Part shown: positions 22,648 through 34,273 of the stretch, one piece after another | Layout of the letters: the number at the start of each line of letters is the position of its first letter | Position numbering within the stretch: position 1 is the stretch's first letter | Assembly: GCF_011075055.1 (NCBI RefSeq) | Contig: NC_058137.1 | Location: 10,029,463-10,093,462 of the forward strand | DNA: 64,000 nucleotides | Direction of reading: 5' to 3' | From: Mangifera indica | Taxonomy: Eukaryota > Streptophyta > Magnoliopsida > Sapindales > Anacardiaceae | Translations under genes and position numbers: made by a program | Notes under the pieces: model-generated | Seen by the model: only the letters and a program-made list of their open reading frames with translations | Told to the model about the DNA's origin: nothing | Databases searched by the model: none

Positions 22648-23990
22648 TGGTAAGTGCTATCATTGGCACTCAAATTAAAATCCTAAATTCTTGCAACAAA
22701 AATATAGTAAAGGAAAGTAGGGATCGTTCCCTTGAAGAGTTTTAATTATTACGTTGTCACAAATCAATCAAAACAAGGAAATAAGGGGGGTTTCGAATTG
22801 AACGAGAATTATAATAAAAAACAGTAAAAAAAATTCAGTGAAGTAATCTTAAAGGAATTAATCAATTTAACAAACCTTGGTTTACAGTCACATCAACCAT
22901 TGAATTACAATTGATCATCGATACCAAAAATATCAAATTAATTATTAAAATATTCATTACGGTATTAATTACCTGCCCTTCCTTATGATTAGTTAATCAA
23001 AAATATGTATTCCAATAAACCCTTATTGATTAATAATTCGGATACAATCTTGAATTTAATTAAACAATAGCATTACAAATTAGAAAGACCAACGAAGCAA
23101 GACAACACAAGCGTACGACGTTGCATTTAATCCAATTGATTATTTTCCTAGGATTTACAATTCCTAATGCAGCGAACGATAAATCGTAGTTGCCACTTCG
23201 ATTAGATGGATTGAACAATTATAGATTCAGCACCTAAACTAGCAGTAGATTATATTAATTGATAAACTAATCGTGTGCCTTAACAATCAACCAACACAAT
23301 CATGAAAAATAATTCAGAAAAATAATCAATACTTGAATAATTAAAAGATGCATTAAAGAACAAAACTTAATCTCACAATCATTGTAGTTCCATGGTTTCA
23401 GATCCCTTCAACCATAAGAAAATATTCAACCACTGTAAACCATATTTAGCTCTCTAATCCTCCAAATTATAATGATAAATGATCCTAGCAAAATAAAAAT
23501 AAAAGTATATATATTTTCTCCCTACTCATATCTAGAAATAAAGGTCAATCATAATCTCCTAATCCAACCAAGTAAAGGTGATACATATCTTCCCAAAAAG
23601 AAAGGAAAAGATATATATTTTAATGTATATCTTTCCTCCAAAAATATTCTTCCTTATTTGTCTCAATTAATTCTCTTTTCCAGCTAGTAATTATCCTTTT
23701 CTAGGAAGCAAATCTTGACATTTTATAGACTTTTTCAGCTGATCTGGACGTCTAGATTTAATTTTTAAATTTTGTTTTCATCATTTCACATGCCCACGCC
23801 TAGTCACCATCATCAATTTTTGTTGATTCGTAAATCTGCTTTAGTTTTAGACTTCTTGGCCCAACTTACTCCAAAAAATATCCAAAGCTTCCTAAGTGCA
23901 AAAGATAAATAATTCCATTAGATTGAATTAAATTTCCACACAACATAAAGGAATTAGAAATCAAAATAATAACAATTAATGACGTTATCC
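22648..23990 (-). repeat. Athila 5' LTR (right copy)
   Basis: Direct repeat of 13200-14544. In element orientation it ends ...GCACTTACCA at 22648, next to the primer site, and starts at 23990, where the expected TG is GG. The right flank GTTGG (23991-23995) is the likely target duplication. Confidence 0.9.
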
Positions 23991-23995
23991 GTTGG

Positions 23996-24618
23996 AATAG
24001 TGTTTATGCAGGAAGGCTTATGCACTTGTTGCCCAAATTGAAGTTGCTACTGCTATTTCTGCATATTAGAATGCAGAAACAACCCCTAAATGATTACCAG
24101 GAGGTGAAGTTTGCTGCCTCTCAACATCAGGCACATTCTGGTCTAGATTTGTAACAAAGTTTCAAGCTTCCTAGAGCTCATTTTGCCCCCCAAATTACTT
24201 CCTCATAGAGCACCAAAAAGATATTATAGCCCGTGATCTTGCCAACTCAGTTTTTGACTGTTTGTTGGTTAAGCCAAATTTCAACCTCTTTGTATAGAAA
24301 GTCTTCTCGAAGTGTTACGTGTTGATCCCACTATGTTGCACCTATTTTTGTCTTGAAAATGTATGTGTTGTATAGATCTTATTCAAGGGCAAGCATTTTT
24401 GGATTGGTTGTACTCTCTCCTCCCTTTTAAGCTCTATCTTTAGAAACCTTAGATAAAAGCTCAAGAGGTGAGATTTATTTTGTGTTAGTTTATTGGCTTT
24501 GCCCTTGTTGCTAGGTGTTGTCCTTTGTTTGGAAAGGCAAGCTTAGGTTGTTTTGGGTTCCTTCTTCTGGGCCCGTGTTTTTGTCTTTAATCGATTTTTG
24601 CCTAGCAAAAAAAAAAAA
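23996..24618. other. Unassigned segment ending in poly(A)
   Basis: Continuation of the pre-insertion sequence at 12781-13199. Two overlapping frames look weakly coding (for example RKAYALVAQIEVATAISAY at about 24014-24070, and ARDLANSVFDCLLVKPNFNL at about 24230-24290), but stops are frequent and I do not recognise the product. It ends with an A12 run at about 24607-24618, possibly the tail of a LINE. Confidence 0.35.
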
Positions 24619-24820
24619 TCTTAAAATTGTATGGTATAAATTACAATCCATTGTTGAAAAGCTACTAACACTGATATGCAAAATAACTACTTGTAACTTT
24701 CTATTTACCAACCGTTATATTTTTTTTAATCAAAGATCATAAAATATAGTCATAATTTTTTGTTAAAAATTTAAGTGGGTATAATTGGTTTTTCAAAAGT
24801 TCGCAAAAGTTAAAATGTAA

Positions 24821-25782
24821 TAAGTAATAGCCTGAAAGCTTATTCCCACCAAAGTTTTAGTCTATTCTCAAACTTTCACCTGCTAAATTTTAAAAACTCA
24901 AATACCTAATCGTCAACTATTAAAGTTAACAAAATCTATTAAATTTAATAGTATACTTATTATTTAACTAATAATATTAAAAAAATAAAATAAAATTTTA
25001 TTTTGTTTCCAACCCTTACTTTTAAAAAATAACAATTTTTTCCCCAAACTTAAGTTTTGAAAAGTTATATTTTTTCTCTCAAGGGTTTCAATCTTTTGCT
25101 CCTTTGATGACTAGAATTTGACTGAGAATCAATGACGCTCTCTCTTCTTTCTTTATCATTGCTCTCTCTCAATCCTTGGAGATGACAAATCAATAGAAAC
25201 AACGAAAATGACAAAGGGTGTTCAACAGAGGCAATGAATCGACGCATGTTCTTTGTTGCATCGAATTAGTTTCATCATCTTGGCCAAACACAAGCGCCCT
25301 TCGTCTTGATTGAGTTGAAGACGAACACAAGCTCCAGAGAAAAGGTCATCTCGACTAAAAATAAGACAAATACAATCATCTTTGTCTTACAATATTCAAC
25401 CAATCTAGTGGTTGCTTCTATAGTCGGGAGTGACAGAAAACATTAAAGAAAGGTTGTCGGTCTCAAAGAGGGCAATTGGAGCTTTTGTTGTCATTGAAAA
25501 ATGGGTTGCTTTTTGAGTTACCCTTAACAGAGAGAAAATGCAACTTTTTAAAACTTAGCTTTGAGGGAAAATTGTCTCTTTTTAAAACTAAGTGGTGAAA
25601 ATAAGATAAAATTTTTATTTTTTATATATTAATAGTTAAATGACAATTATACCCTTAGATTTAACAAATTTTGTTAATTTTAATAGATGACATATGGGTA
25701 TTTGAGTTTTAAAGCTTAACGAATTAGAGTTTGAGAATGAACTAAATCTTGGATGGGAATAAGTCTTTTGGCCTAAGTAATA
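24821..25782. mobile_element. Foldback MULE-type MITE, copy b, with 9-bp target duplication
   Basis: The element occupies 24830-25773. Left end GCCTGAAAGCTTATTCCCACC; right end GGATGGGAATAAGTCTTTTGGCC. It is flanked by a perfect 9-bp duplication, TAAGTAATA (24821-24829 and 25774-25782). Two inverted AT-rich arms surround a GC-richer centre (25080-25520). No open frame is credible. A 9-bp duplication is the signature of Mutator-type transposition. Confidence 0.8.
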
Positions 25783-28017
25783 TTACATAAATAAAAATTT
25801 GGATCTTAATTTTTGTGGTTTTTAGTGTATAAATGTCACTTTACGTAGTATCATGTATGTGATAAATGTTAAATTTACTTTTCTATAATCAGTATGATAT
25901 TGACATTAATACAACACCAATTGAGATTTAAAATCAGGGTTTAAAATTTGTATATAATAATAGCATTAATGGTATTTAATAAAAAACCATAGTGCATAAA
26001 AAGGCAGGAGATTGGGATTCGAGAGAGAAAGACGAACATTAATATTTATAAGTTTTTATTTGATAAACAAACATTTAAAAAAATATATATAAACCAGCCA
26101 GGTGAGTTTATGATTTTATAAACAAATCTTTAACAATTCATCTTGCCCAAAATGAGCTGAAATTTGTGGAATTTTGCTTCATTTTATTGAAAACAAGATC
26201 TTGAAAGAGTTTGATATCCCAAGGATTTTCCCAGGGTGTTAACAAATTAATACTCTCACAATTGGAAGAGTTGAAATGCTTAAAGATTAATTTTTAAAAA
26301 ACCTCAATTATGACTTCTTGGCTTTGCTCTGCAAGTTTTTTTTATTAGTTTCAGAGTTGAGGACCCCATGACAATTTTACTAGCCATCTTCTACGAAGCC
26401 TTTTGTGTCATAAAATAATTGAGACTTCCAGTGATCAAAGAAGCAGCAGCTTCACGGCACCTGTAGGAAACAATATAAAGCCAAAGCCTAAAATGCATAG
26501 AACTTAGATGGAAAGACTCAATTATATGATGCCTTAGTCAATGACTTCTTGCTCTTCTTCCACTGTTGCACATCTCAAGTACGATTTTTTTTTTCTTTCT
26601 AAGATTAAAAAAGTCACGAGGACGATGTGATTTCAATACCTAACCTCATTATACTAAATTAAATTTTCAAGAACAACACTGTCAATAATATTACATATAT
26701 AAACTATTGACAGCAATACCTAACCTTCCTACTCTAAATTAAATTATCAAAAACAGGAATAGTTAACTAATCAATATTATAAATTAAAGCAAAATAAAAT
26801 AAAAAATAACAGTCTAGGAAAAAAAGATCTCCTGGATCTTCATGTTAATTATGAAAAAACACACAATAGTCGATTCATTATCATATCGTAGCAAGTAATA
26901 TTTAAACTTAGTTGCAATTAGTTTGCAAGTATGGCCAACATAGTATGAGAGAATTATTTAACCATTTTTATTTACTGCATACTATCTAAAAAATCTTTTA
27001 GAGACCGAAATACTATCTAAAAAATAGTCTCCTAAATACTCTTATCACTCAAAAGAGAAAATAATAACCATAATGTCTTTATGTCAGTTCTATGCTCATT
27101 AACCTTACATTACAATTGTAATCCTCACCTATTATGAACAAAATATAAAAATATGAAAGTAAGTTATATTTCACCCTGTAAATAAGAGAACTTAACCTAC
27201 AACTTAAATGTTTAACCCTCTTATACTTTGTACTTATTCAACCTTAACTTTCTCCCCAACAGTGCACCTTCAGACTCTGAGCTTGGATAAAGTGGAACTT
27301 ACATGACTTTGTAAGTAAAGAAACAAAATTCAACACCAATAGTAAAATCATAGAATACTAAACTTCTACCTAATTTTCTTAATTTGATCACAATAGGCCA
27401 TAAAATCATATTTTATATGATTTAGAAATTACAGCATACTTGTTTGTGTCATTTGGTTGTCTAGAGAAGATTGATTATCAATCTATAGTGCAAAGTCTTC
27501 CTCCCTAGATTTTGTAGAATGCGCTTATAGTGCCAAATAACTTATGCGCTTTTTATAAACAAGGTAGGGGATCTTGTTTATTTTAATTTATTACCAAAGG
27601 GTAAAATGGTCAATTAGGTTCTCCCACAAAAAGGCCCAATAACCTTTATATCAACCCAGAGTTACAATCCGAAATTAATAATTACAACATCAAGTGTACC
27701 AATCCGTTTTGAATGATCATACTGGACCCATAAAATAAAATCTTTCTAAAGTATATGTTCATCCGGTTTTATTAAACAATAAATAAATATTTAATCAATA
27801 TATTATTCCAACAGATTTATCTTGTCTTGAGAACACTTTTAGTTCCTGTGCTACAATGAGCCACTCTTTTGGTCCCATTCAGCTATTACAGGAACCACTT
27901 TTAATCCCTATGCTACAATAACCCACACCAAGGATAAAAGTACAGTCAAATCCCTAGGAATCCACCACATAGAAAAGAGAATACAAAAACTTATTCTAAC
28001 GGAAAATTGATATGTTA
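25783..28017. other. AT-rich spacer, no gene seen
   Basis: 2.2 kb without convincing coding, RNA genes or family-level repeats. Two similar blocks (TTAGTTCCTGTGCTACAATGAG near 27838 and TTAATCCCTATGCTACAATAAC near 27900) suggest a small tandem duplication. Confidence 0.4.
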
Positions 28018-28515
28018 TTCAATTAAGGGAAATTATAAAAAATAGCCAAAATTTAGGGGGCCGAAAAAATTGCCCAAAATATACAGGTTTATGCAAAAAT
28101 GCCCAGGTTTTGTGAAATGATGAAACTGCCCCCATATATAAACACAATAAATTTCCTTACTTCCCATGGTCATTTCACTATGCAAATTCAAAATTTCCCA
28201 CTTTCCCATGGTCGACCAAATTTTCGTCGATTTTCTTGCTTTCCGGCAACCGCAAATGGCAAAGAAGGTTAGTATATCTTCTGTAATCTTGTTTGAATCA
28301 AGTTATTGCTCATATTATTAAGATTTAATTGAGATTTTGAGGTTTGAAATTTTAGGGTTTCGATTTGAACAATACTTAAAATGTTTTGATTCTTGGTTGT
28401 TTTTGTTGAATTGATTGAGGGGTTTTGTGTTATACAATGTATAGATTTGATTTATAAAAAAATCGGAGACCAAAACAACCAAATTTTGGCCGAAAATAGT
28501 TGTCGAAGGATCTAC

Positions 28516-28590
28516 AGTTCGACCGTGGGAACAATATTTCCCACGGTCAAACAATTTCTCCCACGGTCAGCAGACATTGACCGTGGGTGG
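28516..28590. repeat. Cluster of inverted GACCGTGGG motifs
   Basis: GACCGTGGGA (28521-28530), TCCCACGGTC (28539-28548), TCCCACGGTC (28559-28568) and GACCGTGGG (28579-28587) form two nested inverted pairs followed by a G run. Related CCCATGGTC motifs are at about 28163 and 28204. They lie in the left arm of the Ulp1-bearing element. Confidence 0.7.
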
Positions 28591-28954
28591 GGGGGGTAAA
28601 AAGCTTTGTTAAAATATTGGGGAGCCAGGGAAGATTCCTTAGAACACAGCGGGTTTGTCTGAAATTTGTCATATAACAGTTGACCTATTTTAAAAAGGAA
28701 TTTTCATGAGGGGCTAAATTGAGAATTTTGTTATCTAGGGTTTCTAATCGTGTAGTTTTCGAATTTTATATCCGTTTTTTTTGTTTTAGGGTTTTTTCAT
28801 ATGTAATTTTCAAATTTGAGATTCGATTTTTTGAATTTTTGAGCTTTTTGGCATAATTTACGTTGTAATGACGTAATTTCACCTCAATATTTCGATTTTT
28901 TTGTTTATAAGATATATTGATTCGTGTTTTTGAATTTCAATTCCGTTTTTTCAA

Positions 28955-30245
28955 ATTTCACCGTTTTACGATAGATCGATTCATATTTTTTAGATTTCCG
29001 AAGAATTTTTCGATTGTTGTCATTCTAGGGTTTTTCAACTTTTAGAATTTGAATTTCAGTGCCGTTTTTTCTAATTTCATCGTTTTACGATATATCGACT
29101 CGTATTTTTCAGATTTCTGAACAATTTTTTGATTGTTGCCATTCGAGGGTTTTTCAACTTTTAGAATTCGAATTTCAGTTCCGTTTTTTCAAATTTCGCC
29201 GTTTTAGGATAGATTGACTCGTATTTTTCATATTTCTGAAGAATTTTTCGATTGTTGTCATTCTAGGGTTTTTCAACTTTTAGAATTCAAATTTCAGTTC
29301 CATTTTTTCTAATTTCATCGTTTTACAATATATCGACTCGTATTTTTCATATTTCCGAAGAATTTTTCGATTGTTGCCATTCTAGGGTTTTTCAACTTTT
29401 AGAATTCAAATTTCAGTTTCGTTTTTTTGAATTTCACAATTTTACGATATATCGACTCGTATTTTTTAGATTTCTAAAGAATTTTTTGATTGTTGTCATT
29501 CTAGGGTTTTTCAACTTTTAGAATTCAAATTTCAGTTCTGTTTTTTCTAATTTCATCGTTTTACGATATATCGACTCGTATTTTTCAAATTTTTGAAGAA
29601 TTTTTCGATTGTTGTCATTATAGGGTTTTTCAACTTTTAGAATTCAAATTTCAGTTTCATTTTTTTAAATTTCACCGTTTTACGATAGATCGACTCGTAT
29701 TTTTTAGATTTTTGAAGAATTTTTTTATTGTTGTCATTCTAGGGTTTTTCAACTTTTAGAATTCGAATTTCAGTTCCATTTTTTTGAATTTCATCGTTTT
29801 ATGATATATCGACTCGTATATTTCAGATTTTCAAAAAATTTTTCGATTGTTGTCATTCTAGGGTTTTCCAACTTTTAGAATTCGAATTTCAGTTTCGTCT
29901 TTTTGAATTTCACCTTTTTACAATATATCAACTCGTATTTTTCAGATTTTTGAAGAATTTTTCGATTGTTGCCATTCTAGGGTATTTCAACTTTTAGAAT
30001 TCGAATTTCAGTTCCGTTTTTTTGATTTTCATCATTTCAGGATATATCAACTCATATTTTCTTATTTTCGATCGATTTTTTGATTGTTAACATTCTATGG
30101 TATTTCAACTTATAGAAATCACATTTCATTGCAGTTTTTTTGTATTTCACCGTTTTTGGCTATATCGACTCGTATTTTCTAGATTTCGATCAATTTTTTG
30201 ATTATTGACATTTTAAGGTATTTCAATGTCTAGAATTCGAACAAT
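28955..30245 (+). repeat. 119-bp tandem repeat array, about 12 units (direct)
   Basis: The landmark GGGTTTTTCAACTTTTAGAA (variants GGGTATTTC, TGGTATTTC, AGGTATTTC) recurs at 29028, 29147, 29266, 29385, 29504, 29623, 29742, 29861, 29980, 30098 and 30216. That is a spacing of exactly 119 bp, with 118 bp for the last two. Other shared blocks are TTTTACGATATATCGACTCG and GAAGAATTTTTCGATTGTTG. Degenerate units can be traced back to about 28740. No protein frame persists through the array. Confidence 0.95.
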
Positions 30246-30374
30246 TTTATTTGTTAAGTTTTGTCATTTCCTTTTTGATTATTTCGTAATTTTCTTCTTT
30301 TTATGTTTTTTCCACGAATACATTTGTTTACATATTTGTTTTTTTGAATGTCTAACGAATTTTTAAAATTTGTG

Positions 30375-30695
30375 TAGGATAATTCTCGCACATATTCGGG
30401 GAATATGAGGTCTCTTGAGCAGCGCATGTGATCATATATGACATTCATTCCCGCATTATTAGACGCGACGAGTTTTTGGATAGCTTATGGGAGGACTTCA
30501 CGACGTGATTCTCTCGCTTTGTATCGAGCGACGGATGTCCCTCAACAAGGATTGGGCTCCGGTGACTATGGCGTGTTTATGTTACATTTTTTTGAGTGTT
30601 TGGCATTGTCACGGAGCTACGATTTTCCCCGAGAGTCGTCTACCTCTATGCGTCGATGTTTAGCGTCGCAGTTGTATTTTCACTGTATCGAGTAG
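30375..30695 (+). pseudogene. Ulp1-type cysteine protease C-terminal fragment, catalytic Cys lost
   Basis: The frame from 30438 reads TFIPALLDATSFWIAYGR, then ATDVPQQGLGSGDYGVFMLH (30508-30567), then FFECLALSRSYDFPRESS. In Ulp1/SENP-type C48 peptidases carried by plant MULEs the equivalent is P-Q-Q...G-S-G-D-C-G-V-F, where Cys is the catalytic nucleophile and Gln forms the oxyanion hole. Here Cys is replaced by Tyr, though Gln remains. A stop (TGA, about 30429) separates this frame from upstream in-frame sequence (SRTYSGNMRSLEQRM). The His and Asp of the catalytic triad would lie further upstream and are not recognisable. Either a decayed transduplicated or original Ulp1 domain; inactive as a protease. 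Confidence 0.7.
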
Positions 30696-30849
30696 CTCAC
30701 GGATGTATATTTAGTTACCTCGTTGTTTGTTTATCGTTCTTCATATGTTCGTATGTATATATTTATTGTATGTGCGTATGCGTACGATGTATTTTATCTG
30801 TCATTATATATAGATATGTATTTGATTTCATTCTATATGTGATTTGAGT

Positions 30850-31315
30850 GATGTATCGTAAAATGGTAAAATTCAAATTCTAAAAGTTGAAATACCCTAG
30901 AATGGCAATAATCAAAAAATTCTTCAAAAATATGAAAAATACGAGTCGATATATCGTAAAACGGTGAAATTTGAAAAAACAAAACTGAATTTTGAATTCT
31001 AAAAGTTGAAATACCCTAGAATGGCAACAATCAAAAAATTCTTCGAAAATCTGAAAAATACGAGTCGATCTATCGTAAAACGGTGAAATTCAAAAAAACG
31101 AAACTGAAATTCAAATTCTAAAAGTTGAAATACCCTAGAATGACAACAATAGAAAAATTCTTCAGAAATATGAAAAATACGAGTCAATATCTTGTAAAAC
31201 GGTGAAATTCAAAAAAACGGAACTGAAATTCGAATTCTAAAAGTTAAAAAACCCTAGAATGGCAACAATCGAAAAAATTTTCAGAAATATGAAAAATACG
31301 AGTCGATATATCAAA
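30850..31315 (-). repeat. 119-bp repeat array, 4 units, inverted
   Basis: The reverse complement of the left array. The landmark CCCTAGAATG recurs with CCC at 30895, 31014, 31133 and 31252, spacing 119 bp. The arms thus hold about 12 and 4 units in opposite orientation around the Ulp1 fragment and could pair as a long hairpin. Confidence 0.95.
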
Positions 31316-31639
31316 ATGCCCCCCAAATTTTAATAACATTTCGTTTGACCTCTCAATTATCTATTCCTAAAATTTCATTGAGAAATTTATAATGCTCTTA
31401 TAATGTTTAATATCATAATACCCCCCTAATTTTAATAAAATTTCATTTAACCCCTTCTAGTGAGTGAGGAGGTTTATATAAATGAAGGGAAGGGTAATTT
31501 TGGTATTTTAGAAAAAGTCACGGGCATTTTTGCTTAGGAATAGTGAATTTGGGCATTTTTGCTTGAAAATAGTGACTTTGGGCATTTTTGCTTAGTGGGA
31601 GGGTATTTTGGCCATTTTTGATAATTTCCCTTCAATTAA

Positions 31640-32184
31640 TGAAAGACTAATACAAATCACACTTATATATGGTAAGGAAATCCCAAGTACAATAGGATTT
31701 TAATAATAAAAAGAACTTATAGAAATAGCTAAATAATATAATAATAATAAGATCCCTAAATAAATGAGGATAACAGCTAAAATTAAGAATAGTTAGAAAT
31801 TCAAAAAAAAATTAAGATAGTAATTAAAATTAGGAATCCAAATAAACTATAACAACTACATTCTAATTCTAAGTCTTTATTAAGTCTGAATTATTGTCAC
31901 AACATATCTATACAAACTATTCCTTGCAAAATGATGTTACAACCTCGTATATTTGACATAAATAAATCTCCCTAAATTATTTATTTTAATTTTAATATAA
32001 AATCAATCAATTTGTATAATAGAGATTGTATAGGAAAAGGTTTTATTTAGTAGACAGCAAAAGAAAGAACAAATTTTGTGAAGAATGAGCTAGTTTTTTT
32101 ATCAAGGAGGAAAAAGAGTGTCTACTGTGTTTACTCTTGGATATTTAAGCCGATTCTTACCTAACCCATGTAATTTAGACTTCA
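31640..32184. other. AT-rich spacer
   Basis: No coding or recognised repeat. Confidence 0.4.
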
Positions 32185-33114
32185 TAAAATTAAGGCCAAA
32201 GGACTATTTCCCACCCAAGTTTTAATGCAAAGAAAAACATATTTATGGGGTTTGAAAAACCCAAATACCTACCCTTGAACCAATTGCTGTTAAAATTTTC
32301 TGTTAGGACCAAGGTAAATAGTTATTTTACTAATAATATTAAAAAATATATAATTTTATCTCATTTTCCCCCTAGAGTTTTGAAAACCTGCATTTCAACC
32401 CCAACCTCAACTTTAAAAAGTAACTTTCCCCCTCAAATCCTTAGGGTTTGCTCCAAACTCTAGCAATGGTAACTGTTGTGGCCAATCAATTCCAGAGTCA
32501 ATCAGTCTTCTGTGCATCTCTCTCTATTGCCACTAACGATGTCAGATGAAGGCTAATAAAGTCATGACAACGATGAAGCCCAAAGACGAAGAGGCTTTAT
32601 GAAATCAACTCCAAGCGACAAGAATTTGTTGCATTTTTCATCGATTCAGCTTTAGATCTGGATGATCATTGATGAAGACCTGTTCTCCGACCATGAATGC
32701 GATGGATTCTTGTCGTTTAAAGTCAATTCAAAGAAACTTCTTCATCTTTGGGCTTCGTTGAAAATAGTAGAGGGAGACGCACAAAAGACTAGTCGACGCC
32801 TCAATTGATTCGCTGCCACTGTTGCCGTTGCCAGAATTTGCAATAAACTCTACGGATTTAACTAGGAAAAAGTTACTTTTAAAGTTAAGGCTGGAGGTAA
32901 AATTCAAATTTTCAAAACTTTAGGAGAGAAATGAGATAAAATTATATATTTTTTAATATTATTAGTAAAATAACGATTTTATCTATGGTTTTAATAGAAA
33001 ATTTTAATAGCAGTTGGTCTATGGGTGAGTATTTGAATTTTTTAAATCTTATAAGTGTATATTTGTCTTTGCATCAAAACTTGGGTAGGAAATAGTCTTT
33101 TGGCCTAAAATTAA
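32185..33114. mobile_element. Foldback MULE-type MITE, copy c, with 9-bp target duplication
   Basis: The element is 32194-33105. Left end GGCCAAAGGACTATTTCCCACCC; right end GGGTAGGAAATAGTCTTTTGGCC. Perfect 9-bp duplication TAAAATTAA at 32185-32193 and 33106-33114. The centre is itself palindromic in part: stretches around AACTCCAAGCGACAAGAATT (about 32608) reappear inverted around GATTCTTGTCGTTTAAAGTC (about 32705). Confidence 0.82.
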
Positions 33115-34270
33115 CAGACGAAAAAGATAAAAGATAACGGAACCTAATTATCAATATTTTTCTAGACTAAAATTTATTAATGAAAGAAATTAATTTTCAA
33201 TTTTTTATTAAAAAGTAAGCTGTTATCATTTTTTTTAAAGATATAGAACTATCACCTAACTTTCAATAGTATTAAATAGAAATCAAGAAAACTATATATA
33301 CACATACAATTGAGGTACATAAATAATGTTTTATCATGTAATTAGATGATTTTGAATTAAAAAAAATACTAAATTATATGATGACATATCTTTTATACAA
33401 AAAGTGTACACACATAGAATTACTCAATGTAAATAATGTGGTAAAACTTTTATTAAAAATGCTAATATGATCATTTTGGTGTGTTTTTTTTTTAACAAAA
33501 AACCTCACCCATATTGGATTGCTCTAAAGGCAGACATAAACCACTGAATCAGATAAATCAAAAGTTTTTAAAATGTTACTAAAGAAGACATAAACTTGCG
33601 TTTTTTTATAATGAAATCTCTTATTTTGTACTTAAACTATCCCTTGGAGGTCTAACATGCACATTTTATGTGAGGGCCTGAACTTTATGTGTTGACATGA
33701 ACATTTCAACTCATAAAAACTTTAAATTATATTATTTAAGTTCCTCAAATTTAGTTTTACAAAAATTAAAAAAAAAAAAGACACACTCAGGATCAACAAA
33801 ACCCATCCAAAATAAGTAAAACTCAACCAAATTAATTTGTTATTTTCTTTGTTATTGTTGGGAAATTTTTATGTAGAAAGTTGGGATTTTGTTTTTTATT
33901 TAAACTTAACAAGAAGCTCACGAACAATGGTAAATAAAAATTTCTTTGGTTTTCAATAAAAAATTAGTTTAATTAAAATGGACAAAAACACAAAAAAAGG
34001 GAAACAAGTTTTATCATTTGAGGATTTTTTTATTCAAAAAGGAAAGAATTTAAATGAACAAAATATACTTAAAATTTTAAAAGAATTTTTTTAATTCATG
34101 TGTTGGTCACGTGGATTTGGTGAGTTTAAGTGTGGATGAGTTCTAATTTTGGCTGTGTTTGGCTCATTTTTAATGAGGTTTGTTTTCTTGGTGGGTATTA
34201 TAGCTTTTGTGGAAAAACATTTGGGGACAATGGTTACTTTGCAATTTGTGCAGGTTATAAATGTTTACAT
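33115..34270. other. AT-rich spacer, nothing recognised
   Basis: 1.15 kb of AT-rich sequence with poly-A/poly-T runs. No coding, RNA or repeat family recognised. Confidence 0.4.
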
Positions 34271-34273
34271 TGA

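Larger units (their letters stand above)
13200..23990 (-). mobile_element. Athila-lineage Ty3/gypsy retrotransposon, nearly full length, decayed
   Basis: Two direct repeats of about 1.34 kb (13200-14544 and 22648-23990) flank a minus-strand interior. Reading right to left the interior holds a tRNA-Asp-type primer site, gag, an aspartic protease with DLGA, an RT remnant, RNase H, integrase, an ATHILA ORF, and a long 3' non-coding region ending in a polypurine tract. Target duplication: GTTGG at 23991-23995 pairs with GTTGG at 13191-13195 or GTTGC at 13195-13199. The LTRs differ at many positions, so the insertion is old. Most of the RT is deleted and gag and pol have several stops, so it cannot move by itself. 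Confidence 0.88.
28018..31639. mobile_element. Complete Mutator-type element carrying a Ulp1-like fragment, 9-bp TSD
   Basis: The element spans 28027-31630 (3604 bp). Terminal inverted repeats: left GGGAAATTATAAAAAATAGC, right complement GGGAAATTATCAAAAATGGC, both followed by CAAAAT. A perfect 9-bp duplication, TTCAATTAA, flanks it (28018-28026 and 31631-31639). Inside are a left arm with inverted GACCGTGGG motifs, a direct array of a 119-bp repeat (28955-30245), a Ulp1-like coding remnant (30375-30695), an inverted array of the same 119-bp repeat (30850-31315) and a right arm. No MuDR-type transposase is visible, so it is non-autonomous. Ulp1-bearing MULEs are known in plants; the large inverted satellite arrays make this one unusual. 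Confidence 0.85.

Noticed and set aside
22476..22673. Gag start at 22673
   Set aside because: That frame opens inside the LTR upstream of the primer site. The family start block (MAKNQTLREL) is at 22475.
28740..31315. Regular 119-bp repeats as a possible CRISPR-like array
   Set aside because: The repeats are contiguous tandem units without unique spacers, in an evident plant transposon. The two arrays are inverted copies of each other.
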